Source of the DNA: Acidobacteriota bacterium
GTDB taxonomy: Bacteria > Actinomycetota > Acidimicrobiia > Acidimicrobiales > Ilumatobacteraceae
DNA length: 64,000 nucleotides
Reading direction: 5' to 3'
Assembly (NCBI GenBank): GCA_018969685.1
Contig: JAGWXX010000002.1
Coordinates: 1 to 64,000 of the forward strand
Shown here: positions 1-9,310 of the stretch, piece by piece
Layout: each line of letters starts with the position of its first letter
How positions within the stretch are numbered: position 1 is the first letter of the stretch
The notes under the pieces: model-generated
What the model saw: only the letters and a program-made list of their open reading frames with translations
Told to the model about the DNA's origin: nothing
Database searches by the model: none
Position numbers and translations under genes: made by a program

Positions 1-107
1 TCCAGCACCTCAAGCCGGTGCTGCGGCGCGGCACGCGGCTCGACCCGCCGATCGTCTACCCGCCGTACTCGGAGCGGAAGATGAAGCTGCTCCGCAAGGC
101 GCTCTAG
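1..107 (+). CDS. 3' end of an unidentified CDS (…QHLKPVLRRGTRLDPPIVYPPYSERKMKLLRKAL*)
   Basis: Open frame from the window start to TAG at 105-107; truncated at 5' end. Confidence 0.5.
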   Translation, partial: QHLKPVLRRGTRLDPPIVYPPYSERKMKLLRKAL

Positions 108-120
108 CGCCGCTCGGGGA

Positions 121-1182
121 CTACGTCGGCCGATTCACCCAGACGAGGTGTGCCTCGTTGATCGTCGTCTCACCCGACCAGCGGTAGGCCGCGAGCGGGT
201 TCAATTCTTCGGCGGCGCTCAGGTCCACGCAGATCATCCTCGGGTCGTGGATGAGGTCGTCTTCCTTCGACCAGTAGTGCCCGACGACTACCGGTATCTC
301 GTCGGTGTACGACGGCACCTTCCATACTCTGACGTCGTCCTTGGTGACCGGATCGTCAGGGAGCAACGAAAACGGCTGACGCTCGGGGGTCCGCGAACCC
401 GGCGGGATCAGCGCGGCGCGCCGGAAGGTGGACGTATCGGCGCGCCACCATGCGATGCGTGCCTCCGTACGCACGTGGTCGCTCTTGTCGAGGTACGCCC
501 ACCCATTCGGCAGCCTGACCTCCGGACCCTTGAGCAGGCACTCGAGCGCGTCGTACTCGGGAGCGCCATCGGTGCTCGCCAGCAGTACCGCTGTGGCATC
601 CAGGAACCACGATCCGCCGCGCTGCTGCGCCAGCGGTCGCAGCACATCCATGGACGGCTGGTGCCAGCAGGCGTGCACGACGCGGAGACCGTCGAGATCC
701 AGCCACAACGGCAGGGTGCGGAACCATTCGATCCACTCGCGGTGGACGCCGGATTCTGCACCCACGGCCCTGAGAAACGCGGCGTGCTGTGCGTAGTTCT
801 TGGGGCCCTTCTTCCCGAGTCTCGGGCGCAGGAAGTCGCCGTTCGTCGGGTGCGGCGTCGCCCAGGCGATCGCGTTGAACTCGTGGTTGCCCATCACGAT
901 GAGCGCCGTGCCGGCCTCGACCATGCGCCGCACCGTCGTCAGCACCTCGAGCTGGCCGTTCCCGCGGTCGATCAGGTCGCCGACGAAGACCGCCCGTCGC
1001 GTCGCGTGGCTCCACAGGCCATCGCGTTCCCTGTAGCCGAGGAATCGAAGCAACTCCACGAGCTTGTCATGCTGCCCGTGCACGTCGCCGATGACGTCGT
1101 ATCCCGGATCGTCGTGGTGCACCGATGGGACGCCCTTCACACCCGCACCATACCCGTCGGGTGCAGCAGGGAACCCGGCCAC
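121..1182 (-). CDS. Metallophosphoesterase (calcineurin-like, PrpA/Ap4A-hydrolase type)
   Basis: GDVHG…GDLIDRG…GNHE motifs; exact start uncertain. Confidence 0.85.
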   Translation of the reverse strand: MAGFPAAPDGYGAGVKGVPSVHHDDPGYDVIGDVHGQHDKLVELLRFLGYRERDGLWSHATRRAVFVGDLIDRGNGQLEVLTTVRRMVEAGTALIVMGNHEFNAIAWATPHPTNGDFLRPRLGKKGPKNYAQHAAFLRAVGAESGVHREWIEWFRTLPLWLDLDGLRVVHACWHQPSMDVLRPLAQQRGGSWFLDATAVLLASTDGAPEYDALECLLKGPEVRLPNGWAYLDKSDHVRTEARIAWWRADTSTFRRAALIPPGSRTPERQPFSLLPDDPVTKDDVRVWKVPSYTDEIPVVVGHYWSKEDDLIHDPRMICVDLSAAEELNPLAAYRWSGETTINEAHLVWVNRPT

Positions 1183-2049
1183 CTACGCCCCGAGCAGCCG
1201 CTCCACCTCCGCACGTGTGGGCAGCGACGGCACCGCCCCGCGGCGCGTCGTCGCCAGCGCCCCCGCAGCCGCGGCGGTGCGGGACGCCACGGCGACGTCG
1301 ACACCGCGCGACAACTCGGCGCACAGCGCCCCGATGAACGCGTCCCCGGCGCCGGTGGTGTCCACCGGCGACACCGCGAACGGCGCCACCGTCACCGTGC
1401 CGGCGCGCACGGCGACCGTCGCGCCACGGGCGCCCAGCGTGGTCACCACGGCCGTCACCCCGAGCGCGTGCAGCCGGTCGGCGCCGCCGAGCGCAGCCGC
1501 CTCCCCCTCGTTCGGAACGACGACGTCGCACAGCGACAGCAGGTCGTCGGGGAGGTCGCGCGCGGGCGCGGGATTGAGCACGGTCGTCGAGCCGCGGGCA
1601 CGGGCGGCGCGGAACGCCGCAACGACCGCGTCCAACGGCACCTCCAGCTGCGCCAGCACGACGCCCGCCGCGGGAAGCGACCCGGCGACGGATGCACCAG
1701 TCCGCGCATTCGCGCCGGGCACGACGACGATCGAATTCTCGGCGCGTGCATCCACGTTGATGAGCGCGCGCCCCGTCGGCACGCCGCGCAGGACGCGCAG
1801 CCCCGAGACGTCGATGCCCTCGTCGCGCATCACCTCCGCGAGGATCCCCCCTGCGGCGTCGTCGCCGATCGAGCCGACGAACGCCACCGCGGCACCGAGG
1901 CGCGCGGCGGCGACCGCCTGGTTCAACCCCTTGCCGCCGGCGTGCTCGGCATAGTCCGTCGCGAGCACCGTCGCGCCCGGCGCGGGCAGCGACGCCACGC
2001 TGGCGACGAGGTCGAGGTTCGCGCTCCCGACGACGCAGACGTCGGCCAT
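1183..2049 (-). CDS. Ribokinase / PfkB-family carbohydrate kinase
   Basis: MADVCVVGSANLDLVASV…GGKGLNQAVAAARLG…PVDTTGAGDAFIGAL. Confidence 0.88.
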   Translation of the reverse strand: MADVCVVGSANLDLVASVASLPAPGATVLATDYAEHAGGKGLNQAVAAARLGAAVAFVGSIGDDAAGGILAEVMRDEGIDVSGLRVLRGVPTGRALINVDARAENSIVVVPGANARTGASVAGSLPAAGVVLAQLEVPLDAVVAAFRAARARGSTTVLNPAPARDLPDDLLSLCDVVVPNEGEAAALGGADRLHALGVTAVVTTLGARGATVAVRAGTVTVAPFAVSPVDTTGAGDAFIGALCAELSRGVDVAVASRTAAAAGALATTRRGAVPSLPTRAEVERLLGA

Positions 2050-2060
2050 GCCCGGCTCCG

Positions 2061-3053
2061 TCAGCCGTTGACGAGTGCGGCGAGCTGGCGCCGCCACTCG
2101 ACCGAGCACTTGTCGGCCTGCACCGACACGAGGGAGGTCTGGTCGAGCGGGAGGACGCCGTCGAGCGTCTCCAGCATCCGCTTGTCCTCGGCGCCGATCG
2201 CACGGTCGAACACGATCACCTCGTCGGCGGGCACGGAGAAGTCGTCGTTGCGCCAGACCACGAACGAGAAGTAGCTGGTCACGTCGTCGATCGGCGTGGA
2301 CACCAGCAGCAGGACGTGCGCGAGACCCGTGTCGTACTCGATGGTCGACCTGCAGAGGAACGGCAGCGAGAACCCCGACGTCATGCGCCGGTGCACGACG
2401 CCGCCGCTCTGGCCGCTGGCGACCGTGCCGGCGTCCTCGTTGTTGGCGAACACCTCGTACGCGTACCCGTAGAAGCCGCCGTCGAGCGGCCCCAGCTCGA
2501 CCTTCGGCACCGTCGTCTCCTGGCCGCGGCCGAAGGTGCCGACGTGCACGAAGGGGAAGTGGGTGATGTCGAGGAAGTTGTCGGCCATCCGGGTCGCCGA
2601 CGTGCGCCACACCTCGAGGTCGGTGTTGATCCGGCGGAACGACGGGTCGGAGTCCTGGGCGACGTCGGGCAGGGGTGCCGCCGGCTCGCCGAGGCACACC
2701 CAGACGAGGCCGAACTTCTCCGTCGCCCGGTGCGCCGCGAGGTGCGCCTTCGGCGGCACCGGCACTCCCGGCGTCGCCGACGGGACGTGGGTGCAGGTGC
2801 CGTCGGCGGCGAATTGCCAGCCGTGGTACGGGCACTCGATGCAGCCGTCCTTCACCGCGCCGAGCGACAGCTTCGCCTCGCGGTGCGAGCATCGGTCGGG
2901 CAGCGCCGACACGCGGTGCTGGCCGTCGCGCCACAGCACCACGTGCTCACCGAGGAGCGTGCGGCGGATCGGCGCACCGCCGACCTCGTTGCTGCGGGCG
3001 ACCGCGTGCCACCGGTTGCGCAGTGCCGCATTGCCGCAGAGGATCGCGCCCAC
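2061..3053 (-). CDS. Rieske (2Fe-2S) aromatic ring-hydroxylating oxygenase
   Basis: CSHREAKLSLG…CPYHGWQF Rieske centre; DNFLDITHFPFVH mononuclear iron region; GTG start at 3053. Confidence 0.88.
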   Translation of the reverse strand: MGAILCGNAALRNRWHAVARSNEVGGAPIRRTLLGEHVVLWRDGQHRVSALPDRCSHREAKLSLGAVKDGCIECPYHGWQFAADGTCTHVPSATPGVPVPPKAHLAAHRATEKFGLVWVCLGEPAAPLPDVAQDSDPSFRRINTDLEVWRTSATRMADNFLDITHFPFVHVGTFGRGQETTVPKVELGPLDGGFYGYAYEVFANNEDAGTVASGQSGGVVHRRMTSGFSLPFLCRSTIEYDTGLAHVLLLVSTPIDDVTSYFSFVVWRNDDFSVPADEVIVFDRAIGAEDKRMLETLDGVLPLDQTSLVSVQADKCSVEWRRQLAALVNG

Positions 3054-3077
3054 TGCGCGGAGCGTAGCATCGGCTGC

Positions 3078-4424
3078 ATGGCCGCCTTCCTCGTGCGCGG
3101 CCGCCGCATCGTCACCATGGACGCCGCGCGCACGGTGGTCGACGACGGCGCGGTGCTCGTCGATGGCGCGCGCATCGCCGCCGTCGGTGCGTGGTCCGAT
3201 CTCCGGCGAAGCCACCCCGATGCCGGGGTCACCGAGGGGATCGCCGAGATCCTCGTGCCCGGCTTCGTCAACGCGCACCAGCACCTCACCGGCGACCGCC
3301 TCATGCACTCGCGCATCCCCGACCGCATCGACTCGCAGGAGGCGATCTTCGGATGGGCGGTCCCGCTGCACGCCGCCCACACCGAGGAGGACGACCACCT
3401 CTCCGCGACGCTCGCGCTCGCGGCGTCGCTCGCCAACGGCGTCACCACCACCGTCGAAGCCGGCACCGTGGCGCATCCGGCCGCCGTGCTGCGCGCCCAG
3501 CACGAGATCGGGGCGCGCGGCACGCTCGGTTCCTGGGGGTGGGACGTGCCGGACGGCCCGTGGGCCGGATCGGTCGGCGAGGTGCTCGACCGCCAGCGCG
3601 AGGTGCTCGCACTGGCGCCACCGGGAGGGCTCGTCGAAGGGTGGGTCACGCTCGTCGGACACGACCTCATGAGCGACGAGCTCGTCGCCGCCGCCTCCGA
3701 CCTCGCGCGCACCAGCGGCACGCACATGACCTTCCACCTCTCGCCCCACGACGGCGACGCGGCCGCGTACCTGTCGCGCACCGGCCGGCGCCCGGCGGTG
3801 CACCTGCACGAACTTGGCGTGCTCGGTCCGCACGTGCTCGTCGCGCACGGGGTGCACCTCGACGACGACGAGGTGGATGCGATCGTCGCAACGGGAGCCG
3901 CGATCGCCGCGTGTCCGTGGGCCTACCTCCGGCTCGCGCAGGGCGTCACGCGCGCCGGACGCTACGACGCGGTGCTCGCGCGCGGCGGCCGCGTGGCGCT
4001 CGGCTGCGACGCCGAGAACGCGGGCGACGCGATCGACATCCTGCGCACCGCCGCGCTGTTCGCCGGGCTGCTGCGGGACCGCTCCGGCGACCCGGCGTCG
4101 TTCACCGCGCTCGACGCGCTCGCGCTCGCCACCATCGACGGCGCTCGTGCGATCGGCATGGGCGAGCGGATCGGCTCCATCGAGGTCGGCAAGGAGGCCG
4201 ACCTCGTCGCCTTCGACGGCACCGGCTACGAGTGGCTGCCCCTCGGCGCCGACCCCTACCTGCAGCTGGTGTGGGGCACCGACGGCCGGTCCGTCCGCGA
4301 CGTCTGGGTGGCCGGCCGGCAGGTCGTCCGCGCAGGCCGCATCGTCACCGTGGACGTCGAGGCGGCCGCAGCGGCTGCCTCCGCCCGCGCCGAGCGTCTT
4401 GGTCAGACCATCAGACCATTGTGA
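3078..4424 (+). CDS. Amidohydrolase (TrzN/SsnA/cytosine-deaminase-like)
   Basis: PGFVNAHQHLTGD, TFHLSPHDGD, VAHGVHLDDDEV, GCDAEN metal ligands. Confidence 0.88.
   Translation: MAAFLVRGRRIVTMDAARTVVDDGAVLVDGARIAAVGAWSDLRRSHPDAGVTEGIAEILVPGFVNAHQHLTGDRLMHSRIPDRIDSQEAIFGWAVPLHAAHTEEDDHLSATLALAASLANGVTTTVEAGTVAHPAAVLRAQHEIGARGTLGSWGWDVPDGPWAGSVGEVLDRQREVLALAPPGGLVEGWVTLVGHDLMSDELVAAASDLARTSGTHMTFHLSPHDGDAAAYLSRTGRRPAVHLHELGVLGPHVLVAHGVHLDDDEVDAIVATGAAIAACPWAYLRLAQGVTRAGRYDAVLARGGRVALGCDAENAGDAIDILRTAALFAGLLRDRSGDPASFTALDALALATIDGARAIGMGERIGSIEVGKEADLVAFDGTGYEWLPLGADPYLQLVWGTDGRSVRDVWVAGRQVVRAGRIVTVDVEAAAAAASARAERLGQTIRPL
4400..4418. promoter_or_regulatory. Putative FadR-type GntR operator TGGTCAGACCATCAGACCA
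   Basis: Closely matches 23365-23383; sits directly upstream of the -10 of the VOC gene at 4437. Confidence 0.6.
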
Positions 4425-4436
4425 TAGGTTCGCGTC

Positions 4437-4928
4437 ATGGCTTATCCCAACACGCTGATCTTCGTCGACCTGCCATCCGACGACCCTGCCGCGTCCGCGC
4501 GGTTCTACGCCGAGGTCTTCGGCTGGGACGTCGAGGGGCGCCCCGAAGGGGTCTTCCACCGGTGCGTCCCGGGGCAGAACTTCAAGGTGGATGACGGGTC
4601 GCAGGGCCCCACCGGCAACCTGCACCTCGGCATCTACAACGTCGGCAACGCCCGCCCGCACCCGGATCCGAAGGGCGTCGAGCCGAGGACGCTCTCGCGC
4701 GACGGACGCACCGTGCGCACCTGGATCCTCGTCAGCGAGGACGACTCGCAGGAGCGGATCCTCTCGACGGCTGAGCGCCTCGGCGCCACCATCCTGTGGC
4801 GCAATCACTTCTGGAAGGAGTTCAACGGCTTCAACAGCGCGTTCCTCGACCCGTGGGGCAACACGCTGGTGCTGTGGAGCAAGGGCGGCGACGACCCGCA
4901 GATCCCCGCGGACCACACCCGTGAGTGA
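4437..4928 (+). CDS. VOC family (glyoxalase/bleomycin-resistance-like) protein
   Basis: MAYPNTLIFVDLPSDDPAASARFYAEVFGW… FLDPWGNTLVLW. Confidence 0.82.
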   Translation: MAYPNTLIFVDLPSDDPAASARFYAEVFGWDVEGRPEGVFHRCVPGQNFKVDDGSQGPTGNLHLGIYNVGNARPHPDPKGVEPRTLSRDGRTVRTWILVSEDDSQERILSTAERLGATILWRNHFWKEFNGFNSAFLDPWGNTLVLWSKGGDDPQIPADHTRE

Positions 4929-5391
4929 GCACGCCGACACCTACGCGCTCCACCCGCCGAAGGCGCGCTGGACGCACATCGCCCTGCCCTCGACCAACAT
5001 CGACGCATCGATCGCCTGGTACGAGAAGTTCACCCCGCTGAAGCTGCTCGACCGCCGCGAGGACGCGGACGGCTACGGCGCGTGGCTCGGACACGACGAC
5101 CAGTCGGACAAGCCGTTCATCCTCGTCCTGGTCTCGTTCTTCCGCGACCAGGACAAGGGCCGGCAGCCGATCATGGCGCCCTTCGCCCACATCGGCATCG
5201 AGCTCACCAGCCGCGAGGAGGTCGAGCGCACCGCCGAGCTGGGCAAGGCGGACGGCTGCCTCGCGTGGCCGCCCACCGACATGCCGCCGCCGATCGGCTA
5301 CATCTGCGCGCTGACCGACCCTGACGGGAACATGATCGAGTTCTCGTACGACCAGGGCGTCTACGCAAAGGCGAAGGAAGTCTGGGGCTGA
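4921..5391 (+). CDS. VOC family protein
   Basis: RWTHIALPSTNIDASIAWYEKFTPLK…ALTDPDGNMIEFSYDQG; GTG start overlaps upstream stop by 8 nt. Confidence 0.85.
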   Translation: MSEHADTYALHPPKARWTHIALPSTNIDASIAWYEKFTPLKLLDRREDADGYGAWLGHDDQSDKPFILVLVSFFRDQDKGRQPIMAPFAHIGIELTSREEVERTAELGKADGCLAWPPTDMPPPIGYICALTDPDGNMIEFSYDQGVYAKAKEVWG

Positions 5392-5774
5392 GCGCGTCCG
5401 GCGACCTCTGTCGCCGGTACCTCGAGTCGTTCGCGTCGGGCGATCCCGACGCGGTCGCCGCGTTCGTCGCCCACGACTTCGTCAACGACCACACCGCCGC
5501 GCTCGGCAGCAGCTGCGAGGGCCGCGACGAGTACCGGCGCCGGCTCCCGGGCTTCATCTCGTCGATGCCGGGTCTGCGCTACGAGGTGCGCGACGTCGTC
5601 GCCGACGGCGACCAGGTCTGCGCCTCCTACGTGCTGCACGCCCGGGTCAACGACCGCGACGTCGCCGTGCGCGGGATGATGCACTTCACGGTGCGCGACG
5701 GCGCGATCGCGCGCCGCACCGACTACTGGGACAGCGCGGTGTTCCTGCGGCAGGCCGGGCTCGACGGGTCCTAG
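5388..5774 (+). CDS. SnoaL-like / NTF2-fold protein, non-canonical start (CTG?)
   Basis: CRRYLESFASGDPDAVAAFVAHDFVNDHT…GRDEYRRRLPGFISSMPGLRYEV; no ATG/GTG/TTG upstream of the domain. Confidence 0.65.
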   Translation: MSASGDLCRRYLESFASGDPDAVAAFVAHDFVNDHTAALGSSCEGRDEYRRRLPGFISSMPGLRYEVRDVVADGDQVCASYVLHARVNDRDVAVRGMMHFTVRDGAIARRTDYWDSAVFLRQAGLDGS

Positions 5775-6811
5775 CCGCGCGACGCGCGCAGCCCGCCGAG
5801 CACGGAGCCGAATCCGGCGATCGTGTCGGCGAGGCCGCGGTGCATGCCCGCGCCGACCGCGAAGCTGAGGTTCATGCTGATGCTCGTGAACCCGAGGTCG
5901 AGGATCCCCTCGGCCATGTCGCGGCACTCGGACGGCGTGCCCGCAATGGCGAACTTCTGCACCAGCGAGTCGGGGATGAGCGAGAAGATCTCGGGGTCGT
6001 CGTGGCGGTCGTGGTCGAAGTACCAGCCCGTCGACCGCGCCAGGGCGGCCTCCACGCGCGCATACCACGTCCCGTCGTAGCCGAGCTCGGCCGGGCGGAT
6101 CAGCGCGACGTAGTGCGCGACGTAGCGCTTGACGCTGCGCCGGGCGAGCTCGCCGTCCTCCGAGGTGCACAGGGTGACGCGGGGTGCCACCTCCACCGAC
6201 GACGCGGGCCTGCCCGCGCGGGCCGCTCCCTCGGCGATCCACGACCGGTAGTCGGCGGCGAGCGACGGCGAGAGGTACCTGCCGCCAACCAGAGCGATGT
6301 CGGCGACCTCGCCGGCGAGGCGCATGACCTGGGGGCTGCGCGTCCCGATCGAGATCGGCACGCGGGCCGGGCCGTGCTGCAGCCGCGCACCGTGCAGCGA
6401 CACGGTCTCGCCCGCGAGGTCGACCGTGCCCCCTTCGAGCAGCGCGCGCACCGCCGCGACGCACTCGCGGAGGTGGGCGACCGGCCGGGGGGATCCGCCG
6501 CCGATCGCCTCGAGCCCCGCTCCGGCCCCGATGCCGAGGAAGAAGCGGCCACCGGACGCGTCGTGCAGCGTCGCCGCGATGCCCGCGAGCACGGCCGGGT
6601 GCCGCGTGTAGGGGTTCGTGACCATCGGGCCGATCCCGATCCGCGAGGTCTCGCGGGCGACGATGCCGAGGAGCACGAAGCAGTCCTGCCAGAGCACGAC
6701 GTCCGAGATGCCGAGCCGGTCGAACCCGGCGTCCTCCACCATCCGCGCCAGTTCGACGACCTCGTGCACCGGCATGCCGGGCGTGATCTCGGCCTCGACG
6801 GTCAACGGCAT
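5771..6811 (-). CDS. LLM-class flavin-dependent oxidoreductase
   Basis: ETSRIGIGPMVTNPYTRHPAVLAGIAATLHDASGGRFFLGIGAG. Confidence 0.88.
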   Translation of the reverse strand: MPLTVEAEITPGMPVHEVVELARMVEDAGFDRLGISDVVLWQDCFVLLGIVARETSRIGIGPMVTNPYTRHPAVLAGIAATLHDASGGRFFLGIGAGAGLEAIGGGSPRPVAHLRECVAAVRALLEGGTVDLAGETVSLHGARLQHGPARVPISIGTRSPQVMRLAGEVADIALVGGRYLSPSLAADYRSWIAEGAARAGRPASSVEVAPRVTLCTSEDGELARRSVKRYVAHYVALIRPAELGYDGTWYARVEAALARSTGWYFDHDRHDDPEIFSLIPDSLVQKFAIAGTPSECRDMAEGILDLGFTSISMNLSFAVGAGMHRGLADTIAGFGSVLGGLRASRG

Positions 6812-8205
6812 CAGAGCACCGGGTACTTGGCCTTGTCGGGCAGGCCGGACCGTGTGGCGATCGCCTCGCCCGCCTCCTGGCACCTCGCCCAGAATCGCTC
6901 CTCGTCGATCGTCGTCATCCGCCCGTCCTCGACGACCTTCCGGCCGTCGACGAAGACGGTGTGGACGCCGCGGCCGTCCGCGGACCAGACGAGCTGGTTC
7001 ATCACGTTCAGCAGCGGCCGCCACTCCGGGCGGTCGGTGTCGTGCAGCACCACGTCGGCCTTCTTGCCCGGCTCGAGCGACCCGATCTCGTCCTCGGCGC
7101 ACATCGCCTTGGCCCCGCCGAGCGTCGCCATCTCGTAGGCCTTCTCGGCCGGGAACATCTGGGGGTCGGTGCGAGAGTCCTTGAAGAGGCCCGCAACGAG
7201 GTACGTCGCGCGCATGAGGTCGCTGTAGTTCGACGCGTTGTTGCCGTCGGTGCCGATGCCCAGGTTGATGCCCGCCATCGCCATCTCCGGCATCTTGCCC
7301 ACCTGCGTCACGCCGTAGCTGACCTTCAACGCGGTGGTCGGGCAGTGCGCCACGGACACGCCGGCCTCGGCCATCACTCCCAGCTCGACGTTGTCCACCT
7401 GCACGCAGTGCGTGATGGCGACGTCGGGTCCCAGCACGCCGAGCTCGGCGAGGTGCACCATCGGCCGCTGGCCGAACTCCGCGAGGAACCCCTCCGGGTC
7501 GAGCTTCGCCGGCGACATGTGGAAGCTCATCCCCGTGCCGTACTGGTCGGCGAATGCGCGCGCCGCCTTCCAGAGCGGGTCGGAGCACGTCGTGTGCCCG
7601 ACGAGGATCGACCACGACTGGATCCGTCCGTCGGCGACCGAGCGGTGCGACGTGATCGACTGCTCCAGGTTGCGGATCGCCTCGTCGGTGTCCTGCTTGT
7701 AGACGTCCGGCTCGGGCGGCAGGTCCCAGATCCACCTGCCGACGCGGCCGCGGATGCCGACGTCCACGAGCCCCTCCACCACCTCGTCGAGGAAGCGGAT
7801 CGTGCCCGCCTCGAGGAACGAGGTCGTGCCGCTCTTGAGCATCTCGATCGACGCGAGCTGCGCGGACAGCCGCTCATCCTCGGCCCGGAACGTCGCGTAC
7901 AGCGGGCACAGCCACGCGAACACGTTCTCCTCGAACGGCGTGTCGTCCGGCACGTACCCGCGCGTCAACGGCTCGCCCGTGACGTGGATGTGCGAGTTGA
8001 CCATCCCCGGGGTGACGACGAAGCGGTCGCCCCCGACGGTCTCGCGCGCCGTGTACCGGGCCTCGAGGTCGGACGCCTTGCCGACGTCCACGATCGACCC
8101 GCCGCGGATCGCGACCGCGCCGTTGCGGATGATGTCGCGGTCGCGGTTCATCGTGACCACGTACCAGCCCTTGATCAGGGTGTCGATTGCCTCGGGCATG
8201 TCCAT
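6811..8205 (-). CDS. Amidohydrolase (SsnA/TrzN/atrazine-chlorohydrolase-like)
   Basis: TPGMVNSHIHVTGE, SFHMSPAKL, ITHCVQVDN, AHCPTTALKV, GTDGNNASN. Confidence 0.9.
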   Translation of the reverse strand: MDMPEAIDTLIKGWYVVTMNRDRDIIRNGAVAIRGGSIVDVGKASDLEARYTARETVGGDRFVVTPGMVNSHIHVTGEPLTRGYVPDDTPFEENVFAWLCPLYATFRAEDERLSAQLASIEMLKSGTTSFLEAGTIRFLDEVVEGLVDVGIRGRVGRWIWDLPPEPDVYKQDTDEAIRNLEQSITSHRSVADGRIQSWSILVGHTTCSDPLWKAARAFADQYGTGMSFHMSPAKLDPEGFLAEFGQRPMVHLAELGVLGPDVAITHCVQVDNVELGVMAEAGVSVAHCPTTALKVSYGVTQVGKMPEMAMAGINLGIGTDGNNASNYSDLMRATYLVAGLFKDSRTDPQMFPAEKAYEMATLGGAKAMCAEDEIGSLEPGKKADVVLHDTDRPEWRPLLNVMNQLVWSADGRGVHTVFVDGRKVVEDGRMTTIDEERFWARCQEAGEAIATRSGLPDKAKYPVL

Positions 8206-8225
8206 CCTCCTCGTTTCCGTGCCGC

Positions 8226-9305
8226 TCAGCGCGGCTTCTCCGCCACGTACATCTGGTTGAAGCCGATCGGCTCGACCAGCCGGATGCCGCGGAACCCCGC
8301 GTCCCGGATCCACTCCGAGACCTCCTCGTTGGTGAAGGTCCCGCCGCGACGCGTCGCCGCCACCATCGTCAGCCCCATCAGCACGCCGAACGGGTTGAAC
8401 TTCCGCGTGTTGTCACGGAAGTAGTCGGCCACCACCACGCGGCCCTCGGGCTTCAGCGCCTCGAACGCGCGCGCGATCAGGTGCCGCGCGCCGTCGTCGC
8501 CCTCGGTGCGGATCACGTGGCCGAGCACCACCATGTCGTACGCGCCCGGCTCGATCTCCACCTCGTGGAAGTCGCCGGGCAGCCACGTCACCCGGTCGGC
8601 GACGCCGAGCCGCCCCAGCGTGCGCTCCGCCGCGCCGATCACGCCCGGCAGGTCGTTCACGGTGCTCGTCGCCGCCGGATCCTTCTGCAGCACCGCGGCG
8701 GTCCACGGTCCGCACCCGGCGCCGAGGTCGAGCAGTCGCGTGCCACGCCGGCGGCTGTAGCCGATCTTCAGGTCGGCACGCGTGGCGGCGCGGAGGATCG
8801 TGGGGAACGTCGCCTCCACGAGCGGCAGGTAGAAGCCCGGTGCATCGTCCTCGATCGGCGTCGCCGGCGTGCCGCGGCGGAAGGTGTCGGCGAGGTCGGT
8901 CCAGTTCTCGAGCGGCCCCGGTGCGACGGCGATGAGGTCGGCCATCGAGGCCGGTCCGTCGGTGGTGAGGTAGCGCGTCGCGAGGTCGCCCAACTTGTAC
9001 TCGTCGCGGTACTGCTCGATCATGCCGATCGCCACGAGCCCGTCCATGAGGAAGAGGCCCGTGCGCTCGGGCACGCCGAGCTCGCCGCAGATCGCTGCGA
9101 GCCGGCAGGGCTGGAGCCGCTGCAGCGCGTCGAACACCCCGAGCTGCACGGCCGACACCAGCAGCCAGTAATTGCCGTAGCCCTGGATCACGCCCCACAC
9201 CGGTGCGGAGGCCGGCGGTTTGTGGTCGCTCCACGGCGTCCCGACGTGGGCCGCCGTGTGCGTCTTCTTGAGCTCGGGATACGGCGCGTCGCGCTCGGTC
9301 GCCAC
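8226..9305 (-). CDS. SAM-dependent O-methyltransferase (acetylserotonin-type)
   Basis: N-terminal winged-helix dimerisation segment then LLDLGAGCGPWTAAVLQKDP…VVLGHVIRTEGDDGARHLI; GTG start. Confidence 0.85.
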   Translation of the reverse strand: MATERDAPYPELKKTHTAAHVGTPWSDHKPPASAPVWGVIQGYGNYWLLVSAVQLGVFDALQRLQPCRLAAICGELGVPERTGLFLMDGLVAIGMIEQYRDEYKLGDLATRYLTTDGPASMADLIAVAPGPLENWTDLADTFRRGTPATPIEDDAPGFYLPLVEATFPTILRAATRADLKIGYSRRRGTRLLDLGAGCGPWTAAVLQKDPAATSTVNDLPGVIGAAERTLGRLGVADRVTWLPGDFHEVEIEPGAYDMVVLGHVIRTEGDDGARHLIARAFEALKPEGRVVVADYFRDNTRKFNPFGVLMGLTMVAATRRGGTFTNEEVSEWIRDAGFRGIRLVEPIGFNQMYVAEKPR

Positions 9306-9310
9306 GTGGG

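Noticed and set aside
148-2274. 708-aa plus-strand ORF opposite metallophosphoesterase and ribokinase
   Set aside because: Arg/Pro/His-rich translation typical of antisense shadow ORFs in high-GC DNA; minus-strand genes have clear family motifs
3054-4940. N-terminal half of the 959-aa minus ORF (2061-4940)
   Set aside because: Shadow of the plus-strand amidohydrolase and VOC genes; only the segment below 3053 carries Rieske motifs
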